64,000 bases of DNA. Origin: JBEKUY01 sp049514555. GTDB taxonomy: Bacteria; Acidobacteriota; Terriglobia; Acidiferrales; UBA7541. Of the stretch, positions 43,427 through 52,355 are shown in pieces. The position numbers were made by a program, and so were the translations under genes. The notes under the pieces are model-generated. The model did no database searches. It was not told where the DNA came from and worked only from the letters and a program-made list of their open reading frames with translations. Every line of letters starts with the position of its first letter. Positions within the stretch are counted from its first letter, which is position 1. The stretch is taken from NCBI GenBank assembly GCA_049514555.1, contig JBEKUY010000003.1, forward strand, positions 124,001-188,000, given 5' to 3'.

Positions 43427-44689
43427 ATGTGCCTGAAACCGTCACTTTGGAGCTGTTTTCTTGAGCGGTTGCTGAGAGTGCGCCCGGCTGTGTTGCTGGC
43501 TGGCGGGGCGTGTCTCTGCGCATTGGCACCGCCGATGGTGGCAGCGAGGGGAGTGCGCCGCGCTGTGCGCGCCGGCATGGACGTTCTCGAGGAGCAGCAC
43601 TACGCGGCGTTGCGCGGCAAACGCATCGGGCTCATCACGAACCAAACGGGCGTGGACCGCGATGGGCGAACCGACGTCGAATTGTTGGCGCGGGCGCCGG
43701 GGGTGACCCTGGTCACGCTGTTTAGCCCGGAGCATGGGCTCGTCGGGGGCGCCGACGCGCGGGTGGGTTCTTCGAGCGATTCCGCGACGGGCCTGCCGGT
43801 TTACAGCCTCTACGGCGACACGCTGCGTCCTACCGAGGCGATGCTGCAGGGCATTGACGCGCTCGTCTTCGACATCCAGGACGCGGGCGTGCGGTTTTAC
43901 ACCTACATCACCACGATGGCGTACTGCATGGAAGAGGCCGCCAAACGGCACATCCCGTTTTTCGTGCTCGACCGGCCGAACCCGCTGGGAGGGGAGATCC
44001 TCGAGGGTCCGATGTTGGATGCCGACCGGCTCGGTTTCACCGGCTATTTTCCGATGCCGGTCCGCTACGGGATGACCATCGGCGAACTCGCGCAGATGTT
44101 CAACGAAGAAGACCACATCGGCTGTGATCTCCACGTGATCGCCATGAAAGGTTGGAAGCGCAGCTACTTCTATCAGGACACGGGCCTGCGATGGATTCCG
44201 CCTTCGCCGAATCTGCGCACACTCAATGGCGCGGTGCTCTATCCTGGGTTGGAGATTTTGCAGAACGCGGGGGTTTCTGTGGGGCGCGGCACGGAAGCGC
44301 CATTTGAGGAGATCGGCGCGCCGTGGATTGAAGCAGAAACGCTGGCGCGCGAAGTGGCGCGCCGGAATCTTCCCGGTGTGCGCGTGAAGCCGGCCCAATT
44401 CATTCCGATCACGGGACCCCATGCCGGGAAGGTGTGCCGCGGCGTGGTTTTCCGGGTCACCAACCGCCGCGCGGTGCGTTCGATGCAGAACGGGCTCGAA
44501 ATCGCGCTGGTACTGAAAAAGCTCTATCCGCAACAGTTCGATGCCGCGAAGCTTCTCCTCCTGCTCGGCAACGCTGCTGCGATCAGCCGCATCGAGGAAG
44601 GGAAAAGCGCGGGGGAAATCGTGGCCGGATGGGACCGCGATCTGAAGACATTTCAGCAGACGCGGGGCAAGTATCTCCTGTACCGCTAA
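43427..44689 (+). CDS. NamZ-like exo-beta-N-acetylmuramidase (DUF1343)
   Basis: A 420-residue protein of the DUF1343 family, whose B. subtilis member NamZ removes MurNAc from the non-reducing end of wall glycans. Visible family features are IGLITNQTGVDRDGR, LFSPEHGL, DIQDAGVRFYTY and LDRPNPLGG. A hydrophobic N-terminus (about 17-40) suggests export. It diverges from the NagZ fusion with about 100 bp between, so the two glycosidases that act alternately on MurNAc and GlcNAc ends are likely expressed together. The exact start is uncertain. Confidence 0.85.
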   Translation: MCLKPSLWSCFLERLLRVRPAVLLAGGACLCALAPPMVAARGVRRAVRAGMDVLEEQHYAALRGKRIGLITNQTGVDRDGRTDVELLARAPGVTLVTLFSPEHGLVGGADARVGSSSDSATGLPVYSLYGDTLRPTEAMLQGIDALVFDIQDAGVRFYTYITTMAYCMEEAAKRHIPFFVLDRPNPLGGEILEGPMLDADRLGFTGYFPMPVRYGMTIGELAQMFNEEDHIGCDLHVIAMKGWKRSYFYQDTGLRWIPPSPNLRTLNGAVLYPGLEILQNAGVSVGRGTEAPFEEIGAPWIEAETLAREVARRNLPGVRVKPAQFIPITGPHAGKVCRGVVFRVTNRRAVRSMQNGLEIALVLKKLYPQQFDAAKLLLLLGNAAAISRIEEGKSAGEIVAGWDRDLKTFQQTRGKYLLYR

Positions 44690-44766
44690 CGCCCGTGAGA
44701 ACGACAAATTCCATTCCCCGGATGGGTCTCAAGACAGCTGGCCAAGAGTACTATTGACGCCAACGT

Positions 44767-44791
44767 TCGAATATAGGATTCCTATATTCGA
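44767..44791. promoter_or_regulatory. 25-bp perfect palindrome, probable PadR operator
   Basis: Arms TCGAATATAGGA (44767-44778) and TCCTATATTCGA (44780-44791) flank a single T. It ends 1 nt before the padR ATG and overlaps the likely core promoter; TTGACG lies at 44754-44759. Such placement fits autorepression. Confidence 0.8.
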
Positions 44792-44792
44792 T

Positions 44793-45134
44793 ATGACGAA
44801 GCGCATCCCATCAAGAATTGCCCGCGGCAGTGCCGAGCTGGCCATCCTGGCGCTGCTCGCGGAAGAACCGCTCTACGGATTTGAAATCGCGAAACAGATC
44901 GAAGCGAAAAGCCAGGGAGCACTGCGCTTCAATCTGGCGTCGCTTTATCCGATGCTCTACGAGCTTGAAAAGCGCGGCTGGGTGAGAGGCCGTTGGGAGG
45001 CCAATCGGGCGGGACGCGATCGCCGCTACTACTGCTTGACGTCCGCGGGCAAGAGAAAGCTCGTGCCGCTCCGGCGCGAGTGGCGGTTCTTTTTCCAGGC
45101 GCTGGACCGCTTGGCGGGGGTGGCCCGTGCGTGA
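44793..45134 (+). CDS. PadR-family transcriptional repressor
   Basis: A 113-residue regulator with a winged helix-turn-helix: ELAILALLAEEPLYGFEIAKQI is the PadR opening, FNLASLYPMLYELEKRGWV the recognition helix and RRYYCLTSAGKRKL the wing. It is short and lacks a long C-terminal dimer domain, like PadR-s1 members. A perfect palindrome abuts its start codon. It overlaps the next gene by 8 nt, a common PadR/HAAS arrangement. Confidence 0.9.
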   Translation: MTKRIPSRIARGSAELAILALLAEEPLYGFEIAKQIEAKSQGALRFNLASLYPMLYELEKRGWVRGRWEANRAGRDRRYYCLTSAGKRKLVPLRREWRFFFQALDRLAGVARA

Positions 45135-45810
45135 TTGGGTTGCTTTGGTCCGTGAGGGGTTAGGCAATCTGGATCTTTCTCCGGCTCAACAAGAAGAGAC
45201 CGTAGCCGAACTGGCCGGTCACCTTGAGGATGTTTACATCGAGTTACGCGCGAAAGGGCACAGCGAGTCCGAAGCCGTCGACCGCGCACTCAACGAGGTA
45301 TCTGACTGGGGCAAATTGGCCGGAGAGATTCGCGGCGCAAGGCGCGAGGAGGGAAACATGAACAGCCGAACGAGAAGTTTCTGGCTGCCTGGGCTGGTCA
45401 GTCTGACGGGGTCCATGGGATTGCTGATGGTTCTGCAACGACTGAATCTGCAACCTTATGTCAGTTGGTATCGGGCGGAAGTCGCGCTGACTTTTTACCT
45501 TCCCTGGCTGATTGCACAGCCGGTATTTGGAGCCATTGGCGCGTATTTGTCCGGCCGTTCGGGAAGCTCGCGCTCGATACGACTCGCAGCGGGCCTGTTT
45601 CCTGCAATCGCCATGCTTGGATTGTTCTGTGTGACTTTGTTAGCGGGCGTCTTCGTCGAGAGAAACGCGTTCATCTGGCACCACCTCGCGTATCTGGCGC
45701 TCACAACGGGCGTCTGGGTTGTAACACCCGGAATCGGCCTGCTGCTGGGTACACTGCCGTTCTTGAAGACGCCGAAGGCGCTCCTGTCTCAGCCCATGGT
45801 CGAGAACTGA
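45127..45810 (+). CDS. HAAS-domain membrane protein paired with PadR
   Basis: A 227-residue protein. The first 80 residues form a HAAS-like helical domain (LSPAQQEETVAELAGHLEDVY, ALNEVSDWGKLAGEI) typical of proteins next to PadR regulators. About four membrane segments follow (from residue 86). It may act as an effector or anti-repressor, which is inference. The start is GTG at 45127. Its 3' end overlaps the convergent APC permease by 22 bp. Confidence 0.75.
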   Translation: MRDWVALVREGLGNLDLSPAQQEETVAELAGHLEDVYIELRAKGHSESEAVDRALNEVSDWGKLAGEIRGARREEGNMNSRTRSFWLPGLVSLTGSMGLLMVLQRLNLQPYVSWYRAEVALTFYLPWLIAQPVFGAIGAYLSGRSGSSRSIRLAAGLFPAIAMLGLFCVTLLAGVFVERNAFIWHHLAYLALTTGVWVVTPGIGLLLGTLPFLKTPKALLSQPMVEN

Positions 45811-47207
45811 TCCTTGCCACCTCTGGACCGCCAGAAACGGTAGAAGACTAGCCCCGAGAGAATCAACGCAAGCCCAATCGAAGAGCGCACCGGGCGGGCG
45901 AGCCACAGACTGACGGTTAACGCCAGCGCGCCGGCGACAAAAAGCCCGGGAACCCACGGATAGCCCCAGCAGCGATAGGGCCGCGGCAGGTCGGGAGCGG
46001 TCCGGCGCAGACGGAACATGGCCACGACCGCGAGGCCGTAGAAGATCCAACCCGCAAAAATGAAGAGTGAGGTCAGCTCCTCAAACGTGCCGCTGAGAGC
46101 CATGAGGCTTGCCAGCACGCACTGGAAGATCAGAGCGCGTCCCGGTGTGCGGTATTTCTCGTGGACCCCGCGAGCGACGCGGAAGAACAGGCCGTCGCGC
46201 GCCATCGCGTAGGGTACGCGCGCGCCGCTCAGGACCGACGAGTTCATCGAGCCGAGCGCCGCGATGACCATGGCCAGCGTGATCCAGTCGGCAGCGCCGC
46301 GGCCGCTGATGCGCGCGACCACGTCGGAAGCAATATGCCGCGAGGCGGCCACTTCGCCGAACGACAAAATGCGTAGGCACGCGACGCTGAATAAAAGATA
46401 AATCGCCGCGACGAAGGCGACCGCACCGACGAGCGCGCGGGGGATGTTCCGCTGCGGCTCAGCGACTTCGGAGCCCACGAGGTTCAGGTCCTCCCACCCG
46501 TCATAAGCCCAGAGTGCCGCGGCCAAAGCCGCCAGGAACGCGGTGAAGGTGCCTACGCCGAACGCCGCGGGCCAAAGGGGCTGAAACGTGGCCGTGTGTG
46601 CGGCGGGGGCTCCGAGGGCGAGCGCGATAATGGCAAGCACCGAAGCGACTTTCAGCGCGGTCAGAAACACCTGCACGGCGCCACCGAGGCGCACGCCAAG
46701 ATAGTTGACGCCCGTCATGGCCATGAGCCAGAGCACGGCAAGCGGCTGAGCCCAGGTGAAGACAAAATCGTAGGGTTTGACGAGCGTCACCCCGAAGGGA
46801 GCGGAAAGGTGCAGCGTGAAGATCGGCGCTCCCACCGCGGGAATGAGAAAACCGAGGAAGCGCATCAGCCCCGCGGCGATGGAAGCGGCCGAGGCGGGCC
46901 GTCCAACGATGGAATGCATCCAGCCAAAAAGGAAGCCCCAGACGGGGCCGAAGCCGCGGCGCAGGTAGGCATATTCGCCGCCGGCTTCGGGAATTGCGGC
47001 ACCGAGCTCAGCGTAAGCGAGGGCGCCGAAGAGCGAGAGAACCGCGCCAACGACCCACGCGGCAAAGACCACCGCGACGGTCCGGCCTTCGCGAGCCATT
47101 TCTGCGGGCTTGAGAAAAATGCCGGTGCCGATCATCGTGCCGACGACGATGGCCAGGGAGCCCCACTTGCCCAGACCACGGATGAGATCGATCTTTTTCC
47201 CGTTCAT
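45789..47207 (-). CDS. APC-superfamily amino acid permease
   Basis: A 472-residue protein with about 12 membrane segments. The N-terminal GSLAIVVGTMIGTGIFLKP is the unwound first segment of APC transporters, and PEAGGEYAYLRRGFGP is a further family motif. Substrate unknown, probably an amino acid. It overlaps the upstream symporter gene by 4 nt (ATGA), so the two are cotranscribed. Confidence 0.88.
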   Translation of the reverse strand: MNGKKIDLIRGLGKWGSLAIVVGTMIGTGIFLKPAEMAREGRTVAVVFAAWVVGAVLSLFGALAYAELGAAIPEAGGEYAYLRRGFGPVWGFLFGWMHSIVGRPASAASIAAGLMRFLGFLIPAVGAPIFTLHLSAPFGVTLVKPYDFVFTWAQPLAVLWLMAMTGVNYLGVRLGGAVQVFLTALKVASVLAIIALALGAPAAHTATFQPLWPAAFGVGTFTAFLAALAAALWAYDGWEDLNLVGSEVAEPQRNIPRALVGAVAFVAAIYLLFSVACLRILSFGEVAASRHIASDVVARISGRGAADWITLAMVIAALGSMNSSVLSGARVPYAMARDGLFFRVARGVHEKYRTPGRALIFQCVLASLMALSGTFEELTSLFIFAGWIFYGLAVVAMFRLRRTAPDLPRPYRCWGYPWVPGLFVAGALALTVSLWLARPVRSSIGLALILSGLVFYRFWRSRGGKDQFSTMG

Positions 47208-48709
47208 TGGCGTGTGGAGGACCCTTGATGGGCGCCGCTTCGCGGCGAGTTCGCCAGCCGGCTCAGCAGGGCGCCGACGAGTACCGTCACGCTTGAGCCG
47301 ATGAGCACGTACCAGGTAAAAGCCACGCGCGTGAAACCATACACCAGAAGAACCACAGTGAGCCCGGCAAACATTCCGGCAAGCGCGCCGCGCGCGGTCG
47401 ACCGGCGGTCAATTGTGCCGAGAAGAAACAGGCCGAGAAGTGCGCCGAACGGGAGGGAAGCAATCGTCAGGCCGGCTTCGAGGACGGGGCCCCACTTGAA
47501 CAGTCCGAAGACAAGCAGTACGGCGCCCCAGGCGAGAGTGGCGCGCCGCGAGCGTGCCAGGAAACGCGCCGGCCCCGATCCCATCGGGGCAGGCTCGAGC
47601 GAGCGGCCTCGACGTGGTCCGTCGGGGCCGCGGAGGCGCTCGAAGTCCAGTACGCTCGAGGCCGCCAGGGAATTGAGCGAGCCACTGGCGTTGGACATGG
47701 CCACGGCGAAGAGGGCCGCGAGGACCAGTCCTGCGAGTCCATGCGGCATCTCGCGCACGATGAACAAAGGAAAGATGCGGTCTGCCGGCTCTCCGGGGGC
47801 AAGCAAAGGCGTGTGTTGAGCGAAGACGAACAGCATCACGCCGATCAGGAGAAACAGTGTGAATTGGACGAGTACGATGCCGCCGCTCACGAGCAGGGCC
47901 AGCCTGCTGTCGCGTTGCGAGCGCGCAGCCAAGAGCCGTTGGACGATGGTCTGGTCGGTGCCGTGGCTTGCCATGGTGAGGAATGCACCGCCGATGAGGC
48001 CCGACCAGAGCGTGTATTTCGTGAAAAAGCTGAGCGTGAGGTCGAAGACCTGAAGCTTGTGGCCGGAGACGGTGGCGACCTGCGCAACCTCCGTCCACCC
48101 GCCCGGAATGCGGTGCAGCAAGAGAAAAAAGGCGGCGAGGGAGCCGGTGAAGTAGAGGATGAGCTGGATCACGTCGGTCCAGATGACGGCGCGCATCCCG
48201 CCCTCAAACGTGTAAATGAGCGTCAACACAATGACCAGAAACACGGCTGGGCGCTCGGAAGTGCCGAGAACCACGCTCACGACGAGGGCGATGGCCGCGA
48301 CGCGCACGCCTTCGGCGAGGGCGCGCGTGATCAGAAATGTCGAAGCGGCCACGGCGCGCATCCGCTCGCCAAAGCGCTTCTCGATGAGCTGGTAGGCGGT
48401 GAAGTATTCCCCGCGAAAGTAGCCCGGCAGGAGAATGAGCACGATCAGGACGCGCCCCAGCAGATAGCCGAGAACGAGCTGCAGAAAGGCGAGATTGCCC
48501 GCGTAGGCGAGCGCGGGCGTGCCGATGATGGTCAGCGTCGAGGTTTCGGTGGCGACAATCGAGAACGCCAAGGCCCACCAGGGAGCCGTGCGGCCGCCGA
48601 GGAAATAGTCGCGGATGTCGCGCTGGCCACGGCGAAAGCGCAAGCCAAAGAAGGTGATCCCGGCAAGGTAAGCAAGTACGATGGCGAGATCAAGAAGGCT
48701 AATGCGCAT
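47204..48709 (-). CDS. Sodium:solute symporter (SSS family)
   Basis: A 501-residue protein with about 13 membrane segments. RDYFLGGRTAPWWALAFSI and the following SIVATETS region are typical of SSS transporters, and FEGGMRAVIWTD the later motif. Solute unknown; relatives move sugars, amino acids, or acetate-like acids with Na+. Overlap with the permease suggests a linked uptake function. The C-terminal 20 residues are Ser/Gly-rich. Confidence 0.87.
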   Translation of the reverse strand: MRISLLDLAIVLAYLAGITFFGLRFRRGQRDIRDYFLGGRTAPWWALAFSIVATETSTLTIIGTPALAYAGNLAFLQLVLGYLLGRVLIVLILLPGYFRGEYFTAYQLIEKRFGERMRAVAASTFLITRALAEGVRVAAIALVVSVVLGTSERPAVFLVIVLTLIYTFEGGMRAVIWTDVIQLILYFTGSLAAFFLLLHRIPGGWTEVAQVATVSGHKLQVFDLTLSFFTKYTLWSGLIGGAFLTMASHGTDQTIVQRLLAARSQRDSRLALLVSGGIVLVQFTLFLLIGVMLFVFAQHTPLLAPGEPADRIFPLFIVREMPHGLAGLVLAALFAVAMSNASGSLNSLAASSVLDFERLRGPDGPRRGRSLEPAPMGSGPARFLARSRRATLAWGAVLLVFGLFKWGPVLEAGLTIASLPFGALLGLFLLGTIDRRSTARGALAGMFAGLTVVLLVYGFTRVAFTWYVLIGSSVTVLVGALLSRLANSPRSGAHQGSSTRQ

Positions 48710-49000
48710 GGTATGTGGCGCGCGGCCTGGAAGCGGCGCGCCTGAAGACCGCGCGATGATAGTGAGCGGCGAATCGGGGCGTCAAGTCCTGTGGCCTGGC
48801 TCGGAGCCCCAGAGGGATTGTTGCGCAGATGAGGACGGGGCAGCGCCGCCGTTGGCGTTCTGCCTTATGCTAGGTCCATAGCGATCTATCTCGGCTTTGG
48901 CGGCGGCGCCAAGACAGGCTGCGTCCCGCTCGACGAAACGCGAGCGGAGCGTGCCCTGGAGACTGAGCGCCTCGCCGGCGGGCGAGACTGAGACCCGAGC

Positions 49001-49804
49001 ATGGCGCAAGAACCGCGGACCCTTGAACCTCTCGTCAAGCAGGCGCAGACGGCGCCAGCCGAGCAGATTCTCGTGCTTCTGCACGATGCGCGAGAGGAGA
49101 CACTGCTCGCGCTTCTCGATCATCCCGCCTTCGACGAGACGCATCTCTGCTTGCTGCTCGAGCGCAAAGAGCTTTCCGAGAGGATTCTCGAGGAGATTGC
49201 GCGGCGCAAGTCGTTCCTGAAGAGCTATCGGGTAAAACGGGCGCTTGTGACGCATCCGCATGCGCCGCGCCTGACCGGTATGCGGCTCCTGCGCGACCTC
49301 TACATGCTCGATCTGGTGCAGATCAGCATGCAGCCCTCGGTTCACGGGGAACTTCGGCGTCAAGCGGAAGAGCTGCTCATCAGCCGTCTTCCGCAGGTCG
49401 CGCTGGGACAGAAGATCATGCTGGCGCGCCGCGGGCCGGCGCGCGTCGCGGGAGCGCTGTTGGCCGAAGGCCATCCGCAGGTCCTGCCGGCCGTCCTCGA
49501 CAATCCTTTTCTCACCGAAGCACAAGTTCTCAAGGTCATGGCGCGGGAACGGCTGGCGGGCGGAATCATTCCCGCGATTGCGCGGCATCGCAAGTGGTCA
49601 CAGCTCGAACGGGTGCGCATGGCATTGGTGCGCCATCCGGCAACGCCACTTTCGATCGTGCTGGCATTCCTGCCCATGATCCCGGTGCCGAACCTGAAGG
49701 AGTTGGCCGCCGTTGGTTCGCTCTCCGAAAGCTTGCGCGGCTATCTCCGCCGGGAAGTGGAACGGAGACTATCGGGGGGCGCACCAAAGAACAAACTGCC
49801 GTAA
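49001..49804 (+). CDS. Hypothetical helical-repeat protein
   Basis: A 267-residue, all-helical, leucine-rich protein with repeat-like units of LLLERKELSERILEEIARR type, resembling DUF2336 or LRV/HEAT-like solenoids. No enzyme motif. Cytoplasmic by composition. I see no good SD. It may serve as a scaffold; relation to the PilZ gene that follows after about 145 bp is unknown. Confidence 0.6.
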   Translation: MAQEPRTLEPLVKQAQTAPAEQILVLLHDAREETLLALLDHPAFDETHLCLLLERKELSERILEEIARRKSFLKSYRVKRALVTHPHAPRLTGMRLLRDLYMLDLVQISMQPSVHGELRRQAEELLISRLPQVALGQKIMLARRGPARVAGALLAEGHPQVLPAVLDNPFLTEAQVLKVMARERLAGGIIPAIARHRKWSQLERVRMALVRHPATPLSIVLAFLPMIPVPNLKELAAVGSLSESLRGYLRREVERRLSGGAPKNKLP

Positions 49805-49881
49805 TGGCTGAAACAAGAACGAAGGTCATCTCGTATATTTCTTTAATGGGAACGGAGCTGTAACGAAGGGTGCAGGATCGC

Positions 49882-49910
49882 TTGACTACGCCGGCGCGGA
49901 TTCCTAGCAT
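49882..49910 (+). promoter_or_regulatory. Sigma70-type promoter, TTGACT-17-TAGCAT
   Basis: TTGACT at 49882-49887 and TAGCAT at 49905-49910, 17 bp apart, about 39 nt before the PilZ start. Confidence 0.45.
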
Positions 49911-49948
49911 CGCCAGAGGCGCAGGACTCATCTGACTAGGAGGGACGT

Positions 49949-50302
49949 CTGGACCAGCCCGGACACAAACAGGAGCAACCGCGGCGGTACGAGCGCCGCC
50001 GTGCCCCCAGGTTTGTCTGCGGCGCGGATCTGGAGATGGAATGGGGCTCGGCCGTGCTCCGCGGGCGCGTACGCGACGTCAGTTCGAGCGGAATGTTCAT
50101 CGAGCTGCCCGATCCGCTCTGGGTAGGCGCGGAGTTCGCCGCCCGGATCGTCCTGAAGGAGAAGGAGCCGGTGCAGCTGGATTGTTCGGTGAAGCGCGTG
50201 GAGCCGGAACGTGGCATGGGGGTGACCGTGGTGCCGCCGGAGGAGGAGAGCCGGGCGCGTTTCAGTCTGTTCTTGCGAGAACTGGCCGGGGGCACGGGAT
50301 GA
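49949..50302 (+). CDS. PilZ-domain protein, probable CTG start
   Basis: About 117 residues. PilZ domains bind c-di-GMP through RxxxR and a D/NxSxxG motif: here the arginines lie in RRYERRRAPRF and the second motif is DVSSSG. The first ATG in the frame (50036) would cut off the RxxxR segment. The frame is open back to a TAG at 49937, and GGAGGG (49939-49944) sits 4 nt before CTG at 49949. This suggests a CTG start. The gene overlaps the next by 4 nt. Confidence 0.75.
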   Translation: MDQPGHKQEQPRRYERRRAPRFVCGADLEMEWGSAVLRGRVRDVSSSGMFIELPDPLWVGAEFAARIVLKEKEPVQLDCSVKRVEPERGMGVTVVPPEEESRARFSLFLRELAGGTG

Positions 50303-50889
50303 TCCGTTGCCTCGAGTGTGGCAGCGAAAAGACCGCCGATCAATGTCCCCATTGCGGGCTGACCTCCGCCGCCGCGGAGGTGCTCTTCCGCCGAAGACTG
50401 GGGCGCCGCATGGCGTGGTTTCTTTCGGGCTCGATCGTTTTTCTCATCGTGAGCCAGGTTTTCCCCCCGCTCGATCTCGATGGCATGCTGATCTTCTTTG
50501 GCTTGGTCTTCTTCTTTTCGCTCGGCCTGGGATTCCTTCTCAACCAGCGGGCCAAGCGGCGCGGCGATCTCGAGGCTGTCAAACGGATTTATTTCGGGTT
50601 CGCGCCGCTGCCCTGGGTCTTCGCGGTGCTTCTCTTCGCGAATGGGAAGTTGGACCACACGCCGCCGGAAACCCATCCTGCCGTGGTGGTCGGGAAGTTC
50701 CAGATGCCCGGGTTCATGCGCTGGACGCGGCGCCTGGCCGTGCGTTCCTGGCGAGAGGACCGCAGGATCGAGCGCGTTTCGGTGGGCCAGTTCGATTTCG
50801 ACCGCTTTGGGCCCGGCGACGAGATCGTCGTCCAGGTCCAGCGGGGAGCTTTGGGGATTCCGTGGGTGTACGGCGTTTATCGTGAATAG
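50299..50889 (+). CDS. Zinc-ribbon membrane protein, unknown function
   Basis: A 196-residue protein. The N-terminus is a zinc ribbon (CLECGSEKTADQCPHCG), followed by about three membrane segments (45-65, 68-85, 100-117) and a soluble C-terminal domain. No known family recognised. It overlaps the PilZ gene as ATGA and is thus probably coexpressed with c-di-GMP signalling. Confidence 0.65.
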   Translation: MIRCLECGSEKTADQCPHCGLTSAAAEVLFRRRLGRRMAWFLSGSIVFLIVSQVFPPLDLDGMLIFFGLVFFFSLGLGFLLNQRAKRRGDLEAVKRIYFGFAPLPWVFAVLLFANGKLDHTPPETHPAVVVGKFQMPGFMRWTRRLAVRSWREDRRIERVSVGQFDFDRFGPGDEIVVQVQRGALGIPWVYGVYRE

Positions 50890-50921
50890 ACTGGGGGGAC
50901 CTCACCGTCCCTGAGCGCCAC

Positions 50922-51386
50922 TTAGTAGAAGGGACGCAGATCCGGTTTTTGCGGCAATTGGATTTCGAGGATGCTGCCGTTCGCCCCGAATTTGAAACGG
51001 ATCCGGCGCATCGGGCCCACGCTGCGGGCATCCCAGCCGGAGATGGCAACCGGTGTGGAAGGCCGATCGGCTTCCGACCATTCGAAGGCATCGCCTTTGG
51101 GCTTTAGCTTCTGAGGATCGATGTCGTACACGACCTGCTCGCGCAGATCGAGAAAAAGATAGCGGCGCCAGAGCTTGACCAGGATCCAGGCGTCGTGCTT
51201 TTCAGCGCGGTAGGCGTTCCAGGTCTTGGGCGCCTTTCCATCGAGCGTCAGGATCGCTAGGTCGAGCGGCTTCCAGGTAATCGTGCTTGGCGCGGCAGTC
51301 AGAAGCGCCGTCCCGGCAATCAGCAAGAATAGGACAAGCAATCCGGCGATTCGCTTGACGTTGCGATCTCTCGCGGTTTCCAGCAT
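50922..51386 (-). CDS. Hypothetical membrane-anchored protein
   Basis: About 154 residues with an N-terminal hydrophobic segment (IAGLLVLFLLIAGTALL) that could be a signal anchor, followed by a small periplasmic-type beta-rich domain with YLFLDLREQVVYDID. No motif recognised. The start at 51386 has AGGGG about 8 nt upstream; the longer frame to 51467 runs through promoter-like sequence of the divergent gene. Confidence 0.55.
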   Translation of the reverse strand: MLETARDRNVKRIAGLLVLFLLIAGTALLTAAPSTITWKPLDLAILTLDGKAPKTWNAYRAEKHDAWILVKLWRRYLFLDLREQVVYDIDPQKLKPKGDAFEWSEADRPSTPVAISGWDARSVGPMRRIRFKFGANGSILEIQLPQKPDLRPFY

Positions 51387-51504
51387 CGGATCATCCCCTG
51401 CGGACGGCGTCGCGGCAGGAGCCGGCCTCTCCAGCCGCAGTGTACGCTGAGGCGTCCAGGGCCGCAAATTCGTCCCGGCGCTCGCCGCCGGCCTGGCGTG
51501 TGTC

Positions 51505-51510
51505 TATAAT
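51505..51510 (+). promoter_or_regulatory. Consensus TATAAT box 7 nt before YihY ATG
   Basis: TATAAT is followed by GAAGCGA and ATG at 51518. No SD precedes this ATG. Position suits a leaderless transcript. Confidence 0.45.
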
Positions 51511-51517
51511 GAAGCGA

Positions 51518-52345
51518 ATGAGGCTCTACAACTTGGGCATGATGATTGGTGGCACTCTGGGCCGTGTGTATCGCCGCTGCGGGATGCTTTCACAGGCGAT
51601 TGCTTACAACATGTTTCTGTCTTTCTTCCCCACGCTGCTGATCGCCGTAGCTTTTGCCACGAGCCAGGCCGGGAGCAAGACAGGCTTGCTCGATCTGATC
51701 GAACACCTCACCGCGTATGTGCCTCCCAGCAGCCGCCAACTCGTGGCCGACTACATCACGCGAAGGGCGCCTCATGTTTGGCGCTGGACACTGTTCGGGT
51801 TGAGCGTCACGCTGGTGGCCGGCTCGCAGGTGATGAAGCTCATCATGGAGGGCATCCGCCGGATCTATGGCGACCGTCAAGGCTTCTCTTATCTTCGGCG
51901 CCAGCTTCGAGGTTTGTTGCTCCTCTGCATCACGATCGCACCGCTTCTCGTTGCAGCCATTCTCAGCGTATTCGGGCGGCCCTTGCGGCGCTGGCTGCTG
52001 CGGGAGTGGGGATCCCCGCTCCCGCTCCGCGGCCTGTGGAACGTCTTCTTCGTCGCGGCGGCGATGGTACTCGCGATGGCGGCACTCACGGTGATCTACC
52101 GGCTGGCGCGTCCCGCCGCGCGCTCGTGGCGTGCGGTCTTGCCGGGAGCGGTGGTCGCCACGCTTCTATGGTGGGCCGTAAACGCGCTGTTCGGCTTCTA
52201 CGTCAGACGAATTCAGTACGGCGCGGTTTACGGGGGAGTCGCTGCGGTCGTCGGCCTGCTCGTGTGGATGTACATCTCGGCGGTAGTGGTGTTCGTCGGG
52301 GCGGCCTGGAACGCAGAATTGGCTGACGCACCCGAGCGGGGCTGA
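51518..52345 (+). CDS. YihY/BrkB-family inner membrane protein
   Basis: About 275 residues with six membrane segments. The SQAIAYNMFLSFFPTLLIA opening and the late RIQYGAVYGGVAAVVGLLVWMY are family hallmarks. Role in bacteria is unclear; once misnamed RNase BN. ATG at 51509 is an in-frame alternative but overlaps the TATAAT box. The next gene starts 10 nt later. Confidence 0.85.
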   Translation: MRLYNLGMMIGGTLGRVYRRCGMLSQAIAYNMFLSFFPTLLIAVAFATSQAGSKTGLLDLIEHLTAYVPPSSRQLVADYITRRAPHVWRWTLFGLSVTLVAGSQVMKLIMEGIRRIYGDRQGFSYLRRQLRGLLLLCITIAPLLVAAILSVFGRPLRRWLLREWGSPLPLRGLWNVFFVAAAMVLAMAALTVIYRLARPAARSWRAVLPGAVVATLLWWAVNALFGFYVRRIQYGAVYGGVAAVVGLLVWMYISAVVVFVGAAWNAELADAPERG

Positions 52346-52355
52346 GGAGACGCCC

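Noticed and set aside
47741..48745. 334-codon plus-strand frame
   Set aside because: Shadow of the SSS symporter gene.
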